DNA of 64,000 bases. It comes from Lojkania enalia (taxonomy: Eukaryota; Ascomycota; Dothideomycetes; Pleosporales). Below are positions 22,333 through 34,143 of the stretch, piece by piece. The notes under the pieces were generated by a model. The model was not told the origin of the DNA. It searched no databases and saw nothing but the letters and a program-made list of their open reading frames with translations. Every line of letters begins with the position of its first letter. The first letter of the stretch is position 1. A program made the translations under genes and the position numbers. The DNA lies in NCBI GenBank assembly GCA_010094045.1, contig ML986588.1, forward strand, positions 248,001-312,000, written 5' to 3'.

Positions 22333-23806
22333 ATGAGTACTACAACAGTCGGCCGGTTCGTCTGCATCAGCAAGCACACCGGATCTCAAAAGCACTTTTT
22401 TGCTGCTGAGGAGCTGTATGTAGCAGGTGTGTGGATTGGCTACCTTGCTCCGGACAGTCAGGGCGAGTCGTACCGAGGACTACCATCTTTCTCGCAACTA
22501 AAGTCCAACTGCAAAAATTTCAATCCACCTTTCCCGCTGCAAACTCAAGGTGTTGCTGGGGAGGAACGACATGCCATATGCCGGGGCTGTGTCGGAGATG
22601 AATCCCGCCTGATCACTCTCCGGGAGATCACGTATCTGAACGGAACCGTGAGTCTTATCAGCGCTGGATTGTGGGTGAGATGCTGAATAATTGTAGAAAC
22701 TTGTTGTTATGCCCATACGTGGCGACTACGAGCAAGGGCTGTTCTGTATCTTAATCCCACAACCAAATGACCGCTCGCTGCCAATGCTCCAGACTTATCG
22801 CCCCTACGAGTTGCGCGGAGATGGTCAGGGGAGAACTTTCTCTAATTCCTTCATGCTTCTGACGCTACGCAACACAAGTCACGTCAATGGCACACTGGAA
22901 ACGATCCGGGCCGCATTGAGACCGCCTGAGGAACTTAATGATGAGCACTTGAACTCGTCATCCAATGCGTTCACAGATGTGAGCTTGGATGCGTCCGTTA
23001 GGAACGAAATCGATATAGGCGAGAGTTCTACTATTGGATTAGGACGTACTGCTTCTGCTAAGCGAGGGCCCACCGGTAGAAGCTCAGACGCACGGGCTAG
23101 GAACGAAATCGATGTAGGCGAAAGTTCTACTGCTGGAATGGAACGTGTTTCTTCTGCCAAACGGGATTTGTCCGATGTAGATGGCGGAGAATATCCGGTG
23201 GTGAAACGTCATCGCCGGGTTGATGTCCCTGTATCTCGGACACAGCAGCCAACACCTGCTTCGCGCGACGATTCTCCTCGCTCCTCAGAAGCTACAGTCT
23301 ATGCAGTTACGCCGAACGCACGCTCTCAAAGCAGGAAAGAGTCCGCGACCGTCGAACGCGGAAGTAGCAGCGAGCAACGGGGCTCAATGGCTCAACCAAG
23401 TGGTAACCAGGCTAGGCTCAGAGGTGCCCAACCCCCTGCCATGACTCTCGGCCTTACCCCAGAACAATGTAGACGTGTCCATTTCAATTGGACGATCGCA
23501 GTCGAGGGAATCGAGTATGAGTTCAGTCATGCTCTCGATGAATGTCAATCATTCTCGGAACTTCTCTTCCTTATACGAGAAGACACTGAAATGGACCCCG
23601 AAGTAACGGCAATCCTAGAAGGAACAAGTCTTTGGCGAATGACGTATCAGCTCCCAGGGAATGGGGCTGGTATTAAGAAAGCTTTCACTATCCGCGGCGG
23701 CAATGAAACCGCCTTTGATCGCCTTCAAACATCCCTTGTGCAGTCATCCGCATGGGACGATCATCCAGGCCTCGTTGTCAACGTAGATCTTCGAAGGCTC
23801 AAATAG
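22333..23806 (+). CDS. FamB: unrecognised 474 aa protein sharing its C-terminal domain with FamA-4
   Basis: Exons 22333-22647 and 22697-23806, with a 49 nt phase-0 GTGAGT...TGTAG intron, give 474 aa. The first in-frame ATG is at 22333; the frame is open further upstream without an ATG. Residues 1-200 look like a folded domain with a CRGC motif and aromatic segments (VAGVWIGYLAP), unlike the FamA N-module. The middle is disordered and charged, with a 33-residue tandem duplication (RNEIDxGESST) encoded by a 99 bp repeat. The last ~110 residues resemble the FamA-4 C-terminus: aromatic-x-x-x-QLP, then a charged RGGNETAFDRLQ helix and a closing beta-like VNVDL. Function unknown. It lies head-to-head with FamA-4. 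Confidence 0.75.
22997..23170 (+). repeat. 99-bp in-frame tandem repeat in FamB
   Basis: The stretch starting at 22997 recurs at 23096 (offset 99 bp, 33 codons), with about 75 bp clearly matching in each copy. The encoded pair is RNEIDIGESST and RNEIDVGESST, followed by similar SAKR endings. Confidence 0.8.
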
Positions 23807-25108
23807 AACAGAAGAGTTTGGCCAAGGTTGATGATGCTAATGGATTCGGTGAGCGTGAGCGACGGCGGCATTTCCAGTGTTCTAAGCCTATTGCACAGCT
23901 ATTATGGTATCACTTTATTACATGCGGCTTTGACTGTATGGCGTCGTGGTTATGGTGGTCCCCTTACGGAGATACTATATATTATGTAGAAATCACGCAA
24001 GAATTGTACGCCATTCGTCTTCGACTCAAGGGGAATATGACTCTAAATAGTGTAGATACCTGGTTGAACTGAGCGCAATTCATATCGCTAAGACCTTTTC
24101 ACTAGAAACGAACAAATCAATATTTCATTTGCTGATGCTTGTCTGACACGCAAGGGAGGCCGTAATCACATGCCGTCATCAATTGGATCGCTCTAGCACA
24201 GATCTCTCGGCTTTATCAAAAAAAGACTAAACAAAAAGCTTCTTCACACCACACATTTCCTACATTCCTCGTCTATACTCCTATTACGCTGTCAGCTTGT
24301 GGTTTTAGAGCTGCAGAATCCCGCGATTTGTGCAACCTGTTCCTGCAGCAACCTTCGGGTTTTTAGCCCCCAATCCTCGCCAAATGGCTGCTGCTTGGCC
24401 GTAACCAGCCAAGAGAAGCGAACTGCGATGGGGCTGTGTCGTATTTTTAGTTTAGACTTTCACCAGCCTGATTATTCCGGAGAAGCATGGCTAGCGAATC
24501 GAGCTGGAGGAAAAGCATACCTCCCGAGCCTCTCAACATTCGCCCTCGCTTCATCGTCCTCCCTTCCCCGTACAGTGTGCTACTAAACTGTCCCTGACGC
24601 CGTCGACCTGGTTCGCGGAAGCAACAGGGCCCTCGTTAATCTACCGCTAGCTGTCAGCTCGGCTCTCTTAGGGCCGATTCGGTGGGCTGAACCCACTCTC
24701 TCGAAGTGCCCGCGCCGCGTTTCTACGGATAATCTCTCTGCCCTAGGACGTCTCTCTCTCGAAAGCAACGTCGGGCCGTCATGTTGATGGTACCGCGGTA
24801 TATGGCTCCTTAATCTGCCTTACACTCGTTTGCTGTGAGTGTATTGCGGTTGGTAGGTGGAACTCGAATGCGGCAAGGCTGAAGCTTGCTAACAGACAGG
24901 CTACAAGGCGCCCCAAGCCCTCTAGGCTGCATATCCTTTCGCTGCGAGTTTCTGGTCTCTCCTAGTGTTTCTATATTACGCTGCATTATACTACTCAATC
25001 GCATACCTTTTTCTCGGATCGAGCGTTTGTATCCTTTTATCCGAATATCTTGCTTGGACACTGGCTATTCGGGAAGTTCAGGTGGATATCTGCGCGTAAG
25101 GGGCAGCA
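23807..25108. other. Intergenic region upstream of DUF3433 gene
   Basis: 1.3 kb without a supported gene. The 3' part (from ~24550) is probably the promoter and leader of the membrane protein gene. Short ORFs here show no recognisable protein features. Confidence 0.5.
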
Positions 25109-27891
25109 ATGGAGGGTTTCCCCTCTCCACTTCAAATTAGCTCTCCTGTCACAGCGAGGAAGTCCTCTGTCGAACAATTTCCCTCTGCGCTCCGTGTTGG
25201 CTCACCGGTCGTAGAGCATGGGATCGAAGGTCGCCCACCACTGACGCGGCAGGGCACTTCTGGAGCATCAGATAAACTCTCACAGCTGTTCCCGTCCCGA
25301 CCTCCGTCAGTTGCCTCGCCCATTTCCGATCCATCTACTTCAAGAAGGACCTCACACCCTTCGCCCCTCACACCCGGCCCCGATCCCTATCAGATACCAC
25401 GCGCCCCCGCCCCTCCTGTATTCCCCGAGGATACGTCATACAATTCTTCCCCCGACCCGTTTGATCAACAGCAATCTCCGCCGGCGTTCCCCAGGAGCGG
25501 AACAAAACGCCTCCTCAGCAGGCTCACGACCCTTCGGAGCGCAGGCAAGGGGGGCGCATATAATAGGTTGGAGGACGAGGAATCTGGACGCGGGAAAGGG
25601 CGATTAAAGCAAGTTGACGAAGTAGACGAGCCGATTAGTTATGATCTTAGTGGATATGATGGCCTCCCCATGAAGAATTTCGAGCCTAAGAAGATTAGTG
25701 CCGCGGATGCGATGGCGCAAGAGAGGGAATTAAATGAAGCCGGATATGCTGCTGAGTACGAAAGGTTGGAGGCGCAACTCGGCGCTGGCATGAGCGCAAT
25801 TCATGAGGTGCCTTTCTCCTACAGTGCCCCAACTGAATCGAAAGTAAACCACAAACGTGGTTTGTCAAATGTAGATGTAGCAGATGCAGCGGCTCGCGAA
25901 GGAGGGCAAAGAGAGGCTGAGAAAACTGGCGGAATCGTTGCAGTATCAGGTAAGAGCTCATGATGTTTCCATGTACCCTCATCAGTTTCTCTGACCTTGA
26001 TCCAGAGGTTCCAATTGATATCAGCGAGTCATTCGGAGGGGCCGACTTCGACAGTCGAAGTGTGCTCACCACCAATGTTGCTGATGAAGGGTCAAAGACG
26101 AGTTATTACTTCCCCGAAGGTACGGATGCCGCACTTAACCCGATGATTGCAACTGACTTAGGTTTAGATCCCGATATGCCGTCATGGCGACCATTCTCGA
26201 TGGGATGGCCTTGGTTATTCATGCTCGTTATTATTGCTCTGGCGTTAGCCGGTCTCCAGGAATTCCTTTGCCAATTGTCCATGAAAAAATCAAAACATGA
26301 GCCATCAGCAGAAAACGACGGCGGATTGGTTAACTTCAAAAGGCCGGGTGATCTGTCCCTTATAGCGTATTTTACATGGAAGTACTCGCCTGTCCTCCTC
26401 TTTGTCATTTACGGTATTTTATGGCAAATATCCGATTTTGAGGTTAAACGTTTGGAACCGTACTATCAGCTATCCAAGAAAAGCGGGGCAACGGCCGCTG
26501 AATCACTCAATATGGACTATCTTACCTTTCTGTCGTGGCTAGTACCGCTACGAGCTTTACGACATAAGCAATACGCGGTCATATACGTCTCGATTGCTAC
26601 TCTTGTTGCTAGTAGCTTGGTTCCTATTCTGCAGTCGGCATCGGTCAATATGTACCCCCCTAAGAAGGATCGCAAATCGGACGAATGGAAGGCCATTCGC
26701 ATTGACCCTGCATGGTCTAGGGCTGTCACGGCATGCCTCATTGTCGTCGCTGTTTGTGGAAGCGTCCTCATGTACGAAATGCGCCGCAAAAGCGGGCTCC
26801 TATCCGATCCGAAAGGGATCGCCGGTGTCGCAGCCATGGCTACAAGAAGCCATATTCTGACAGATTTTCACGGTTTAGATACAGCACCTCTGAGCAAAAT
26901 TCATAAGCAGTTGCGCCATCGACGTTATATTCTCCATAAGAGCTCCTTGTGGCAGGGAGAATATATTCGGAACAGCACCGAAAAGATATACGAGCACGGA
27001 TCAGATCCCCGACCGCTCATGCTTCGTCTCCGGGCGGGTATACCCTTCATGTTCTATATGGTTCTGTTCCTCGTAGCCATTCCAGTCTTTATGTTTGTTC
27101 CCGGCGCGGACATTGTTACCGACGAATTGCCATGGCTTCTTACCGCTCTTGCCATTATTGTCAAGCTCCTATTTGGAACATTAAACTGCGACGTCCGCAT
27201 GCTTGAACCTTTCTACATCCTATCCAATCGAAAGGCCCCGGCCAAGACTCTAACATTGGATTACAATGGCACAAATCCTATATTTCTCCCTTTTAAGGCC
27301 CTACTGAACAAACACTACATGGTAGCCATGGTGGGCGTCGGCTCTATCCTCGCTGAACTTCTCACAGTCGTCGTGTCCTCTTTATCCGTCAATGGAAGGA
27401 TGTTTTTTCCTGGTCATGGGCATGGCGGTGATGATGACAAAGACGATGACCATAGTAAACTTTTCCGACGCGACGATATGGAAAAGGATCGATATAACAC
27501 TGAAGAGACCTTTCTCTCCTTTTGGGTATCTTTCAGCCTTTCCGCTAGCATTCTCCTTGTTCTCATCGCCATGACAATTATCGTGTACATGCGCCGCTCT
27601 CAGAAGTTCATGCCACGCCAAGTAGGTAGCATGGCGTCCATCCTCGCTTTTATCCACCAGTCCAAAATGCTTGTTAATTTCGTCGATACAGAGGAGCTCA
27701 ATAGCCATCAAATGACAAAGCATTTAGAGAGGCAAGGGAAGACATACGCTCTGGGGTGGTTTAGTGGAAGAGATAGTGATGACCACTGTGGAATCGATGA
27801 GGAGCCTATTTTGGCGCCGTACAAGTATGGAGTTGATTGGACGAAGACTAGAGTTCTAGGTAACCAGATTGGGACTTGGGAGCATTATTAA
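25109..27891 (+). CDS. DUF3433 multi-pass membrane protein
   Basis: Two exons (25109-25949, 26006-27891) with a phase-1 GTAAGA...TCCAG intron give 908 aa. The N-terminal ~300 residues are disordered, Ser/Pro-rich and cytosolic-looking. Two repeats of a fungal membrane module follow. Each begins with a W-[RP]-F-[SM]-x-G or PLMLRLRAGIPF-type segment, has hydrophobic helices (for example MLVIIALALAGL and FYMVLFLVAIPVF), and contains a conserved LEPFY/LEPYYxLS box followed by a long extracytosolic loop. This is the layout of DUF3433 (PF11915) proteins. Their role is unknown, although some have been mislabelled as biosynthetic enzymes. A His/Asp-rich loop (GHGHGGDDDKDDD) could bind cations. It is convergent with Arl1. 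Confidence 0.88.
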
Positions 27892-28188
27892 GCGCGCGAG
27901 AGGCGTTGATTTAGTTCAAGAGTCGAATTTCTGGTTGATGGAATGGGAATTCATTTAACGTCCTTTATGATACCTATGTCTTGCATTTTAGGCTTTGGAT
28001 TAATAGATGGGTAGAAATAATCTCTGTGGTCTTAGTATAATAAGAACAAGATTACCAATAATATGTTCAAAACTCGCTTCTGTATTGAATCTTGTAGACG
28101 CCCGAACTCCGCCATGCTGGTATAACAAACATGCGCTTGTGGCCCCTTCCATAAAAGATAGCCCACCCTTTGCACCATATCTGATCTA

Positions 28189-28989
28189 TTAAGTGTCTTG
28201 ACTAACGGTTTGCTGTTCTCAATGTTAGCCTCAATCCTTCATCGTTGCACCTGAGGTCTACTCACAACTAGCCAGTCCATACCCTCATCTACACCCCTAC
28301 CGTCGATTGCGCTGCAAGCTACAATGCTCCAATTTCGATCCTTGAGCTCGCCCAGCCTCAGTGCCTCGGATATCTCCCCTGCACCCTTAGCGCCAGGTTG
28401 GTCCTGCTTATTTGCGAAGACAAGGAGGGCTGCGTCCCGTAGTTCTTCTTCGTTCAGCATAGCGGAGAGCTCTTCGGAGGCAGTGGACAGCCGGTCGATG
28501 TCGGTGGAGTCAATGACGAAGATTACGGCGGCGGTGTTCGCGTAGTAGCAGCGCCAGTAGGGCCGGATGGATGTCTGGCCTCCTAAATCCTATGTCAAAT
28601 TGTTAGAGACTAGAGTTTAGATACGAAGAGTAAGGTAGAGGTTCAAAAAAGACATGTATAGGGGCAACATACCCAGACGTTTAGGTTGAGATTCTTATAT
28701 GTTACGGACTCGACATTGAAGCCTATTGTCGGTATTGTTGTGACGACCTCGCCAATCTAAGAGATGTTGTCAGCGCCATACTCGGGATCGTAGTACCTTG
28801 CGCGATCAATCATACCTTTAGTCTATATAAAAGAGTTGTCTTGCCAGCATTGTCCTATTCAAATTTGTCATCAGTATCCGCGCCGCTATTAAGTCCACGT
28901 AGTGTTCATACAAGACCCAAAATCAATATTCTGGTTTCCTTCTTCACCAGGCCCGCCCAGGTCTTTAATGATGATATAAACCCTCCCAT
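28189..28989 (-). CDS. ARL1: ADP-ribosylation factor-like GTPase Arl1
   Basis: Five exons on the minus strand (28989-28912, 28854-28816, 28756-28673, 28589-28266, 28212-28189) give 182 aa, the usual Arl1 length. Arl1 is a small GTPase of the trans-Golgi that recruits GRIP-domain golgins. Visible motifs are Gly2 for N-myristoylation (MGGF), P-loop GLDNAGKT (25-32), switch I TTIPT, switch [15 protein letters not shown] (DLGGQ at 68-72), NKQD (127-130) and the CSA-type base contact (ACSAIDG). The Arl1-typical stretch [15 protein letters not shown] is present. All splice sites are GT-AG, and the final exon encodes only QTVSQDT. The 3' end faces the DUF3433 gene about 300 bp away. Confidence 0.95.
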
Positions 28990-30190
28990 ACTGACTCTCC
29001 CACTCGCTCGGCTTTGTCAGGTACTCAATTACGGAGGTCCACCACCAGTTGCAATTCTGAACTAGACGGTCGTGGATGAGGCTACGAATTCTTAGGCTCG
29101 GTTGATGAGAGTGAAATGAACTTGCAGAGGCACAAAAGAATCTATAAAGTATAAGGGGGGACGTTGATGTCGTGTGTTCGCGTTGTAGTTTGCCTTTAGC
29201 GCCAGAAGTATGGAAGTTTGGAGATGTGGCTGATTAAACGCCTCAAACCCCAAACCATTCCCGTCCATGGCGAAACATTTCTCCGGTCCGGTTATGGCCT
29301 CTACCGTTTGCGGTCCACTAATCAACATCAGATACGGGTCAAAGTACTCTCTACCACATCCTGGATAAAATCTTATGTTTACACCATTGGAAAGGTGCTC
29401 AATGGCGCTTTGCCTCTTGATGTGACCTCTGGAAATTTATTGATTCGAGATGTTGTCGGAGGGAAACCCTTTGCAAAATATCGTCGGAGGTTTCTACTCC
29501 TTTGGTCTCCTTGGTGAAGGCTTCCTGGTGCGGACAACAGAGTAATATAGTCCCGATCTCAAGTCTGCTTGCCCCCAATCTCGCATACCAGAGTCGAAAT
29601 ATACATTTGTGCTGACTATAGAAAGCGCCTAATTTAGGTAACCCATGTAATAATGAAGAAAATCTTCCTACAGTTCAACTCCGTATTCACCGCGATGTTC
29701 CCTTTTTTCTAACACGAGATTCTTTAGCAAGTATAACAAAATATTATTAGGTCGTATAGGACGGTGATGCACTATTTGGCTGGTTCCGGAAACTCTATGA
29801 ACTCCGTCTAACCTGAGACTTTAATCACATTTTCCAAATCAGTTATAACTGTAGGTTTATACTCCTGGTATTGCAACATTATTCACTTCCAAAGATTTAT
29901 CGTCTTGTGCTCTCTTTTTAAGTGTGGTTCAAGCTTGCTATTCAATGGTTGCGTACCACGAGTGAGGTATGACTCCATTGCACCAATGTAATGCCTGTCG
30001 AATAATGTATATGGTTTCTCGGAAAGATATAAGAGCCCCAATTCCCATTTCTTTATTTCTTTTTTCCTTCATCAGAACAACTCACTGCATCCAACTCCGA
30101 GCTACTTTCACGCATAACCAGCTCCTATCTACTCGCTCGCCTTCAAACTTAAGTCTCTATATCTCAAGTCTCTTTCCCCCGAGATACATC
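28990..30190. other. Intergenic region
   Basis: 1.2 kb between Arl1 and the next gene. The part next to 28990 is the likely Arl1 promoter. A 100-codon plus-strand frame at 29218-29517 and overlapping minus-strand frames were seen; they lack recognisable features and could be a relic. Confidence 0.45.
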
Positions 30191-30715
30191 ATGTCTCTCT
30201 CTATAACTTCCAGCCTCGCTTTGCGCTCTAGTATGGTCACTTTAGTCTCAACTCCAGCGCCATCAAAACGGCCCTCAGCTTCTCGCAAGCGAGAGCGAAC
30301 CGACGACGATGACGAAAGTAGCCCAGTCTCCGACCCAAACAGAAGGCTAAAGTTAGACTCGAATGAAGAAGACTCCAGGAAAAAAAGACTGTTTCTTCCA
30401 ACTCCTCCTATCGCTTCAGTGGAGGAGTACAATGCAGATTATTTCTCTAATTCGGAAAGCAAAACGAGCGATTGGAGCTCAGATGACAATTCTCATGAAG
30501 CCGCTCCTCCAAATTCTGATCAATCAGCCCCGGGCAATAACGCGAACGAGTCCGAGGTTTCCGACGAGGAGAAATCCAAAGATGGCGAAGAAGGACTTGG
30601 GTCAGAGTACGAAAGCCAACCGTCCAACCAGGACAGGTGTTCCTACTGCCCAGGCCGGAAACACATATATATAACAAAGCTGGTCAACGGCAAATGGGTC
30701 AAATTCGCCTATTAA
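30191..30715 (+). CDS. Small acidic Ser-rich hypothetical protein with C-terminal CxxC
   Basis: A single exon gives 174 aa from the ATG at 30191. It sits in a good context after a pyrimidine-rich leader. The protein is disordered: a basic KRxSASRKRER patch (~residues 30-40), long Ser/Asp/Glu-rich segments, then a short ordered end containing CSYCPGRKHIYI. No family was recognised. The composition (acidic, nuclear-signal-like patch) and the two-cysteine end might suggest a nuclear regulator, but this is only a guess. An in-frame extension upstream exists but is hydrophobic and probably untranslated. Confidence 0.5.
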   Translation: MSLSITSSLALRSSMVTLVSTPAPSKRPSASRKRERTDDDDESSPVSDPNRRLKLDSNEEDSRKKRLFLPTPPIASVEEYNADYFSNSESKTSDWSSDDNSHEAAPPNSDQSAPGNNANESEVSDEEKSKDGEEGLGSEYESQPSNQDRCSYCPGRKHIYITKLVNGKWVKFAY

Positions 30716-31377
30716 TAGTAGGCCGGTTTTCAGACCATGAGGCACATTGCTTGTGTATCATGGTGGGGAAAGGACCGCTTGCTTCATGAGAAAATTTCTT
30801 TCGCATTATGGGATTAGGGAGGTTTGGGGCTATACCTTGGTTGTTTAGGCCGTGCATAGGGAACTGGAGCTGGCACTGGTTTTTTTTTTTTTATTTTTTT
30901 TTAATGTTTTTTTGTAGGCGGGGACACGTCGGAGCTACCATCATTAAAAGCAAACTGTAATTTACTTAACTATTTCTATGGGATTTAAGTATTGTGACTT
31001 CTTTCACTACTTCTAGGAAATTCAAATATTTTGAAAGTGAGAATATAAACAATACGCTCATAGCCACGCATACACTCCTTTTTCTCTCCGTATACCTTCT
31101 TCAGCTTTCCAAATACTTATGCATGCGCATACCTTTCTTCAACCGCGTAGAAATCTGTTTCTAGCGGTGTCTCAGCGTCTCGACTATGGAGATTGAATTA
31201 TGTCTCGTTATATAGCAAATAATCAAGTTAGTACATTCAGCCCGCTTCCAATACAACTGCTGAGCTTGAAAGGCACTCTTGACTAAGGTTCAACTAACCG
31301 TCTTCTACACTTCACAAACTCACTAGGGCAATAAAGTGGCCTAAAAATAGAGGTATGTTTATTAGGAGTAATGGAGG
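30716..31377. other. Intergenic region with T-rich tract
   Basis: Contains a ~40 bp T-rich homopolymer stretch near 30880-30917 and otherwise nothing recognisable. Confidence 0.5.
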
Positions 31378-32536
31378 ATGCTCACTCTCAATAGTTACAT
31401 GGAGAGGACGCCATCACCGGAATTTGATTTCGAAGCCCTTTATGTTGACGAGAAAGAAGTGCCGTTCTTTCTCAACCCACAGCAAAAATCGGCACCAGCA
31501 GGATCGAATTATGATCTCGATGAAGTCGAGGTTCATCTCCCAGATGGTCGCTTTTATTAAACGGCAAGAGAAAGAAAAAGGGTGTCCTAAAGCCCCCAGA
31601 AGATAATCGCAGTGATGCGAATTCTCGTCTGACACCTTCCTCAAGCCCAAACGAAAAGTCTTCTAGGAACGAGTATTACGGTGTGCTTCCTTCCATCGAG
31701 AGAGTCCAAGGTCGCAACGCAAGAGTCAATAAGACCTGGAGCATGTCTTACATGAGTCAATTCGGGAGAGCCATGGCGATCAGAGCACACGTGTCAAGGC
31801 CGATAGAGTGACCAGAATCAAGTTCCCCGACACCTACGACACGTTGAACCTCGAGGAACCTTGTGACGAGACCACTCTCCGAGGTTTTGAGCTATATCTA
31901 TCCGGCGACAAGAAAAATATCCGAGGAGCCCTTAAATTCAACGATGCAACGTACCTAGCTGCCACTGCTCGGCATGCTCTCCGGAATTTTGAGAGACTGC
32001 GCAAGAAGGCGCAGCAACTCGACATGTCAGTAGAGGCTTGCGATTGCCGGTATCGCATTATCGAAGAAATTGCATGCCTCGAGGCGCGGTAGGCTGTAGT
32101 TAGGTTGAATAAGGAGAAGAGGCATCGGGACTTCAAACAAATAACTCGAGGACTCAAGCCTGCTAGGGAAATGTTTACTCTCAAGCATCCTTGAGAGATT
32201 ACCGGCTCAGCTACCGATACAGACGCCTCAGAACTTGGGCATACTCAAGCGGAGCCCGCCTCATCATCTTCAGTATCTCCATCTTCTATAAGCCAGCTAT
32301 CCACCCCGGAACAGGATTCCGAGGATGCGAAACCCCGCCAATGTAGTAGTCTGCAATGTACAGACTTTGCAGAGCCCATTGCACTAGCTTCCGGTGCCAG
32401 TACGCGAAAATGACGGAAGTTTTACGAACAAATCGAGGAAGGAGAAGAAGAATCGGATTAGTTTATTGAAGTGTATGAAGCTCCTAAAGGAAGAAATGTA
32501 AGATTAGTAGCGACGGACCTAGCAAAAGTACTATAG
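31378..32536 (+). pseudogene. Degenerate gene with frameshifts and in-frame stops
   Basis: Protein-like sequence continues across several frames. It starts with MLTLNSYMERTPSPEF (31378), hits TAA at 31558-31560 where one missing T in a T-run would restore the frame into LLNGKRKKKG. It continues to about 31730, changes frame again (EHVLHESIRE), and reads on through KFPDTYDTLNLEEP and a helical ERLRKKAQQLD segment. The same frame then contains stops at 32090-32092 (TAG), 32192-32194 (TGA), 32411-32413 (TGA) and 32459-32461 (TAG), yet stays protein-like (acidic EEGEEESD) to the final TAG at 32534. The stops are what C-to-T or G-to-A changes of CGA, CAG or TGG codons would give. The parent family was not recognised. 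Sequencing error could explain the frameshifts but not all the stops. Confidence 0.55.
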
Positions 32537-32846
32537 AAAGGTGGTTTTAGACTCCTACTCTAGTCTTACAACTTCGACATTGGTCATGCTCATGTTTCAA
32601 ACCTGCGTTAGAGGGACCGGCGTGTTATTATCACGTCAGCATTATGAAAAATCATCCATATATAGGGTTTCGTTTAGCCTTGAAAACCGGTGTCATTGGA
32701 TAAGGAAGAGCTTAACTTTTAGCTTTCCCGTTTTCTCATAGTTCACAGTCTCACGTCTGCTATCAATAGCATATGGAGTTCGCATTGCTGGCTAATGATG
32801 GCATTGAAGGATATGATAAAGTGGAGATGCTATGGAAAGGTACTGA

Positions 32847-34143
32847 CTACTTCGTGGCTGCGAGAATGACGGATTGCATCTTTGCATCATATCTGTGGAT
32901 ATCCACAATCCTCAATCCGGCCTGATCCAACAATGACTCGTATTCACCTCGTGTGCGCTCAAAACCTCCAAGTGATGCCATCATTGTGATATCCATATAA
33001 GCTGCTTGCCACGGAACGTTCATATCAGGTAGAACGACCTCATCAATGACGACGCGCGATTCAGGTCCCATCGCAGGCGCTATATTCTTCAAAATCTTGA
33101 CGCAATCCTCGTCAGTCCAGTCATGCAGGACGTGTCTGAGATAGTATAATTTCGCGTCCTTGACTTCTTGAGGACTGAAAAAGTCCTGCACCATGAATTC
33201 AATGCCCTCAGTAGCTGGTGCCCGGTCTAGTGTCTCTGGAATATCCTGCACTATGATTCGCCCGGGGAGACTTGGGAACTTGTTTTTGAATGCAATTGCT
33301 TGTTGGCCAAAGCCTCCACCAACGTCAACTAAAAGAGCTGAATCTGGAGCAGGAGCTGTCGAGCTAACTTCTTTTTCAATGTCGTAACTCTCAATCCAAT
33401 GCACTGGACGTTGGATGGCCATTGCATGTCCAAGACTCTTCATTTGCTCTGGGCGCTGCTTCAACCATTCGAAAGGAGTCAGATTGGTATTGAAGGCCTT
33501 CTGAAATGCAAGGTCATGGTTCGACGAGATGTTTTGATACTTCCTTTCCTTTAGGTAAGCCGGCAGAACAAGGTGACATTTTCCATGAAGTTCGAATCTG
33601 AGCTATATTTAGCACCTATTGGCATTGATAATGGTGAACTTACGCATGTTCAATTGCCCCTGAGACATTAACGTCGGCGAGAATCTTGGTCGTTCGATTC
33701 GCGGCAAATTCATCCTTGCCCGTCTCCTTGATTAAGCCAAAGGCTGCAAAAGCCCTAAGTAAATGGCCTGTTCATGCATAAGAGAAGCGGAATGAGAGTG
33801 CGTTGGGGCGGATCCCATACCTAGCAACCCACGTGCCGCGCCAGTCTCCGATGCGAGATGATCGAGACTGAAGGATTCCTCACCTGCCGAAAGCATCTGG
33901 AACATGTGGAGGTCGGCTCCAGTCTTAACCAAAGACATGTGCATGAACTGGGATCGAGTTAGTCATATGCCTACGGTATTAATGGGTAGTACAAATGCAT
34001 ACACCGCTGCCTAGTCGTGCAACGACGTCGAAGTCTGTGTCAAAGGAGGCTTGGACATCCCGGAGCTCATCCTGGAGTTTCCTGCGCCCCTCCTCGTCTG
34101 ATCTCGCATAGAAGTCACGAATTTGACTCGTAATAGCGTCCAT
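32847..34143 (-). CDS. SAM-dependent O-methyltransferase (COMT-like)
   Basis: Four exons (34143-34003, 33947-33821, 33767-33644, 33597-32847) give 380 aa, close to the family norm of about 390. It transfers a methyl group from S-adenosylmethionine to a hydroxyl group of an aromatic or polyketide-type substrate, in the cytosol. The N-terminal half has the dimerisation winged-helix pattern (FSLDHLASETGA ... LLRAFAAFGLI). The C-terminal Rossmann domain shows DVGGG (222-226), the acidic QDIP loop, VQDFF and the catalytic LHDW histidine (His289), plus the closing glutamate region FERTRGEYESLL. All introns are GT-AG. It is divergent from a secreted FAD oxidase, a pairing typical of secondary-metabolite loci. 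The substrate is unknown. Confidence 0.92.

Noticed and set aside
29218..29517. 100-codon plus-strand ORF downstream of Arl1
   Set aside because: No recognisable features, no ATG context advantage, and an equally good minus-strand frame overlaps it.
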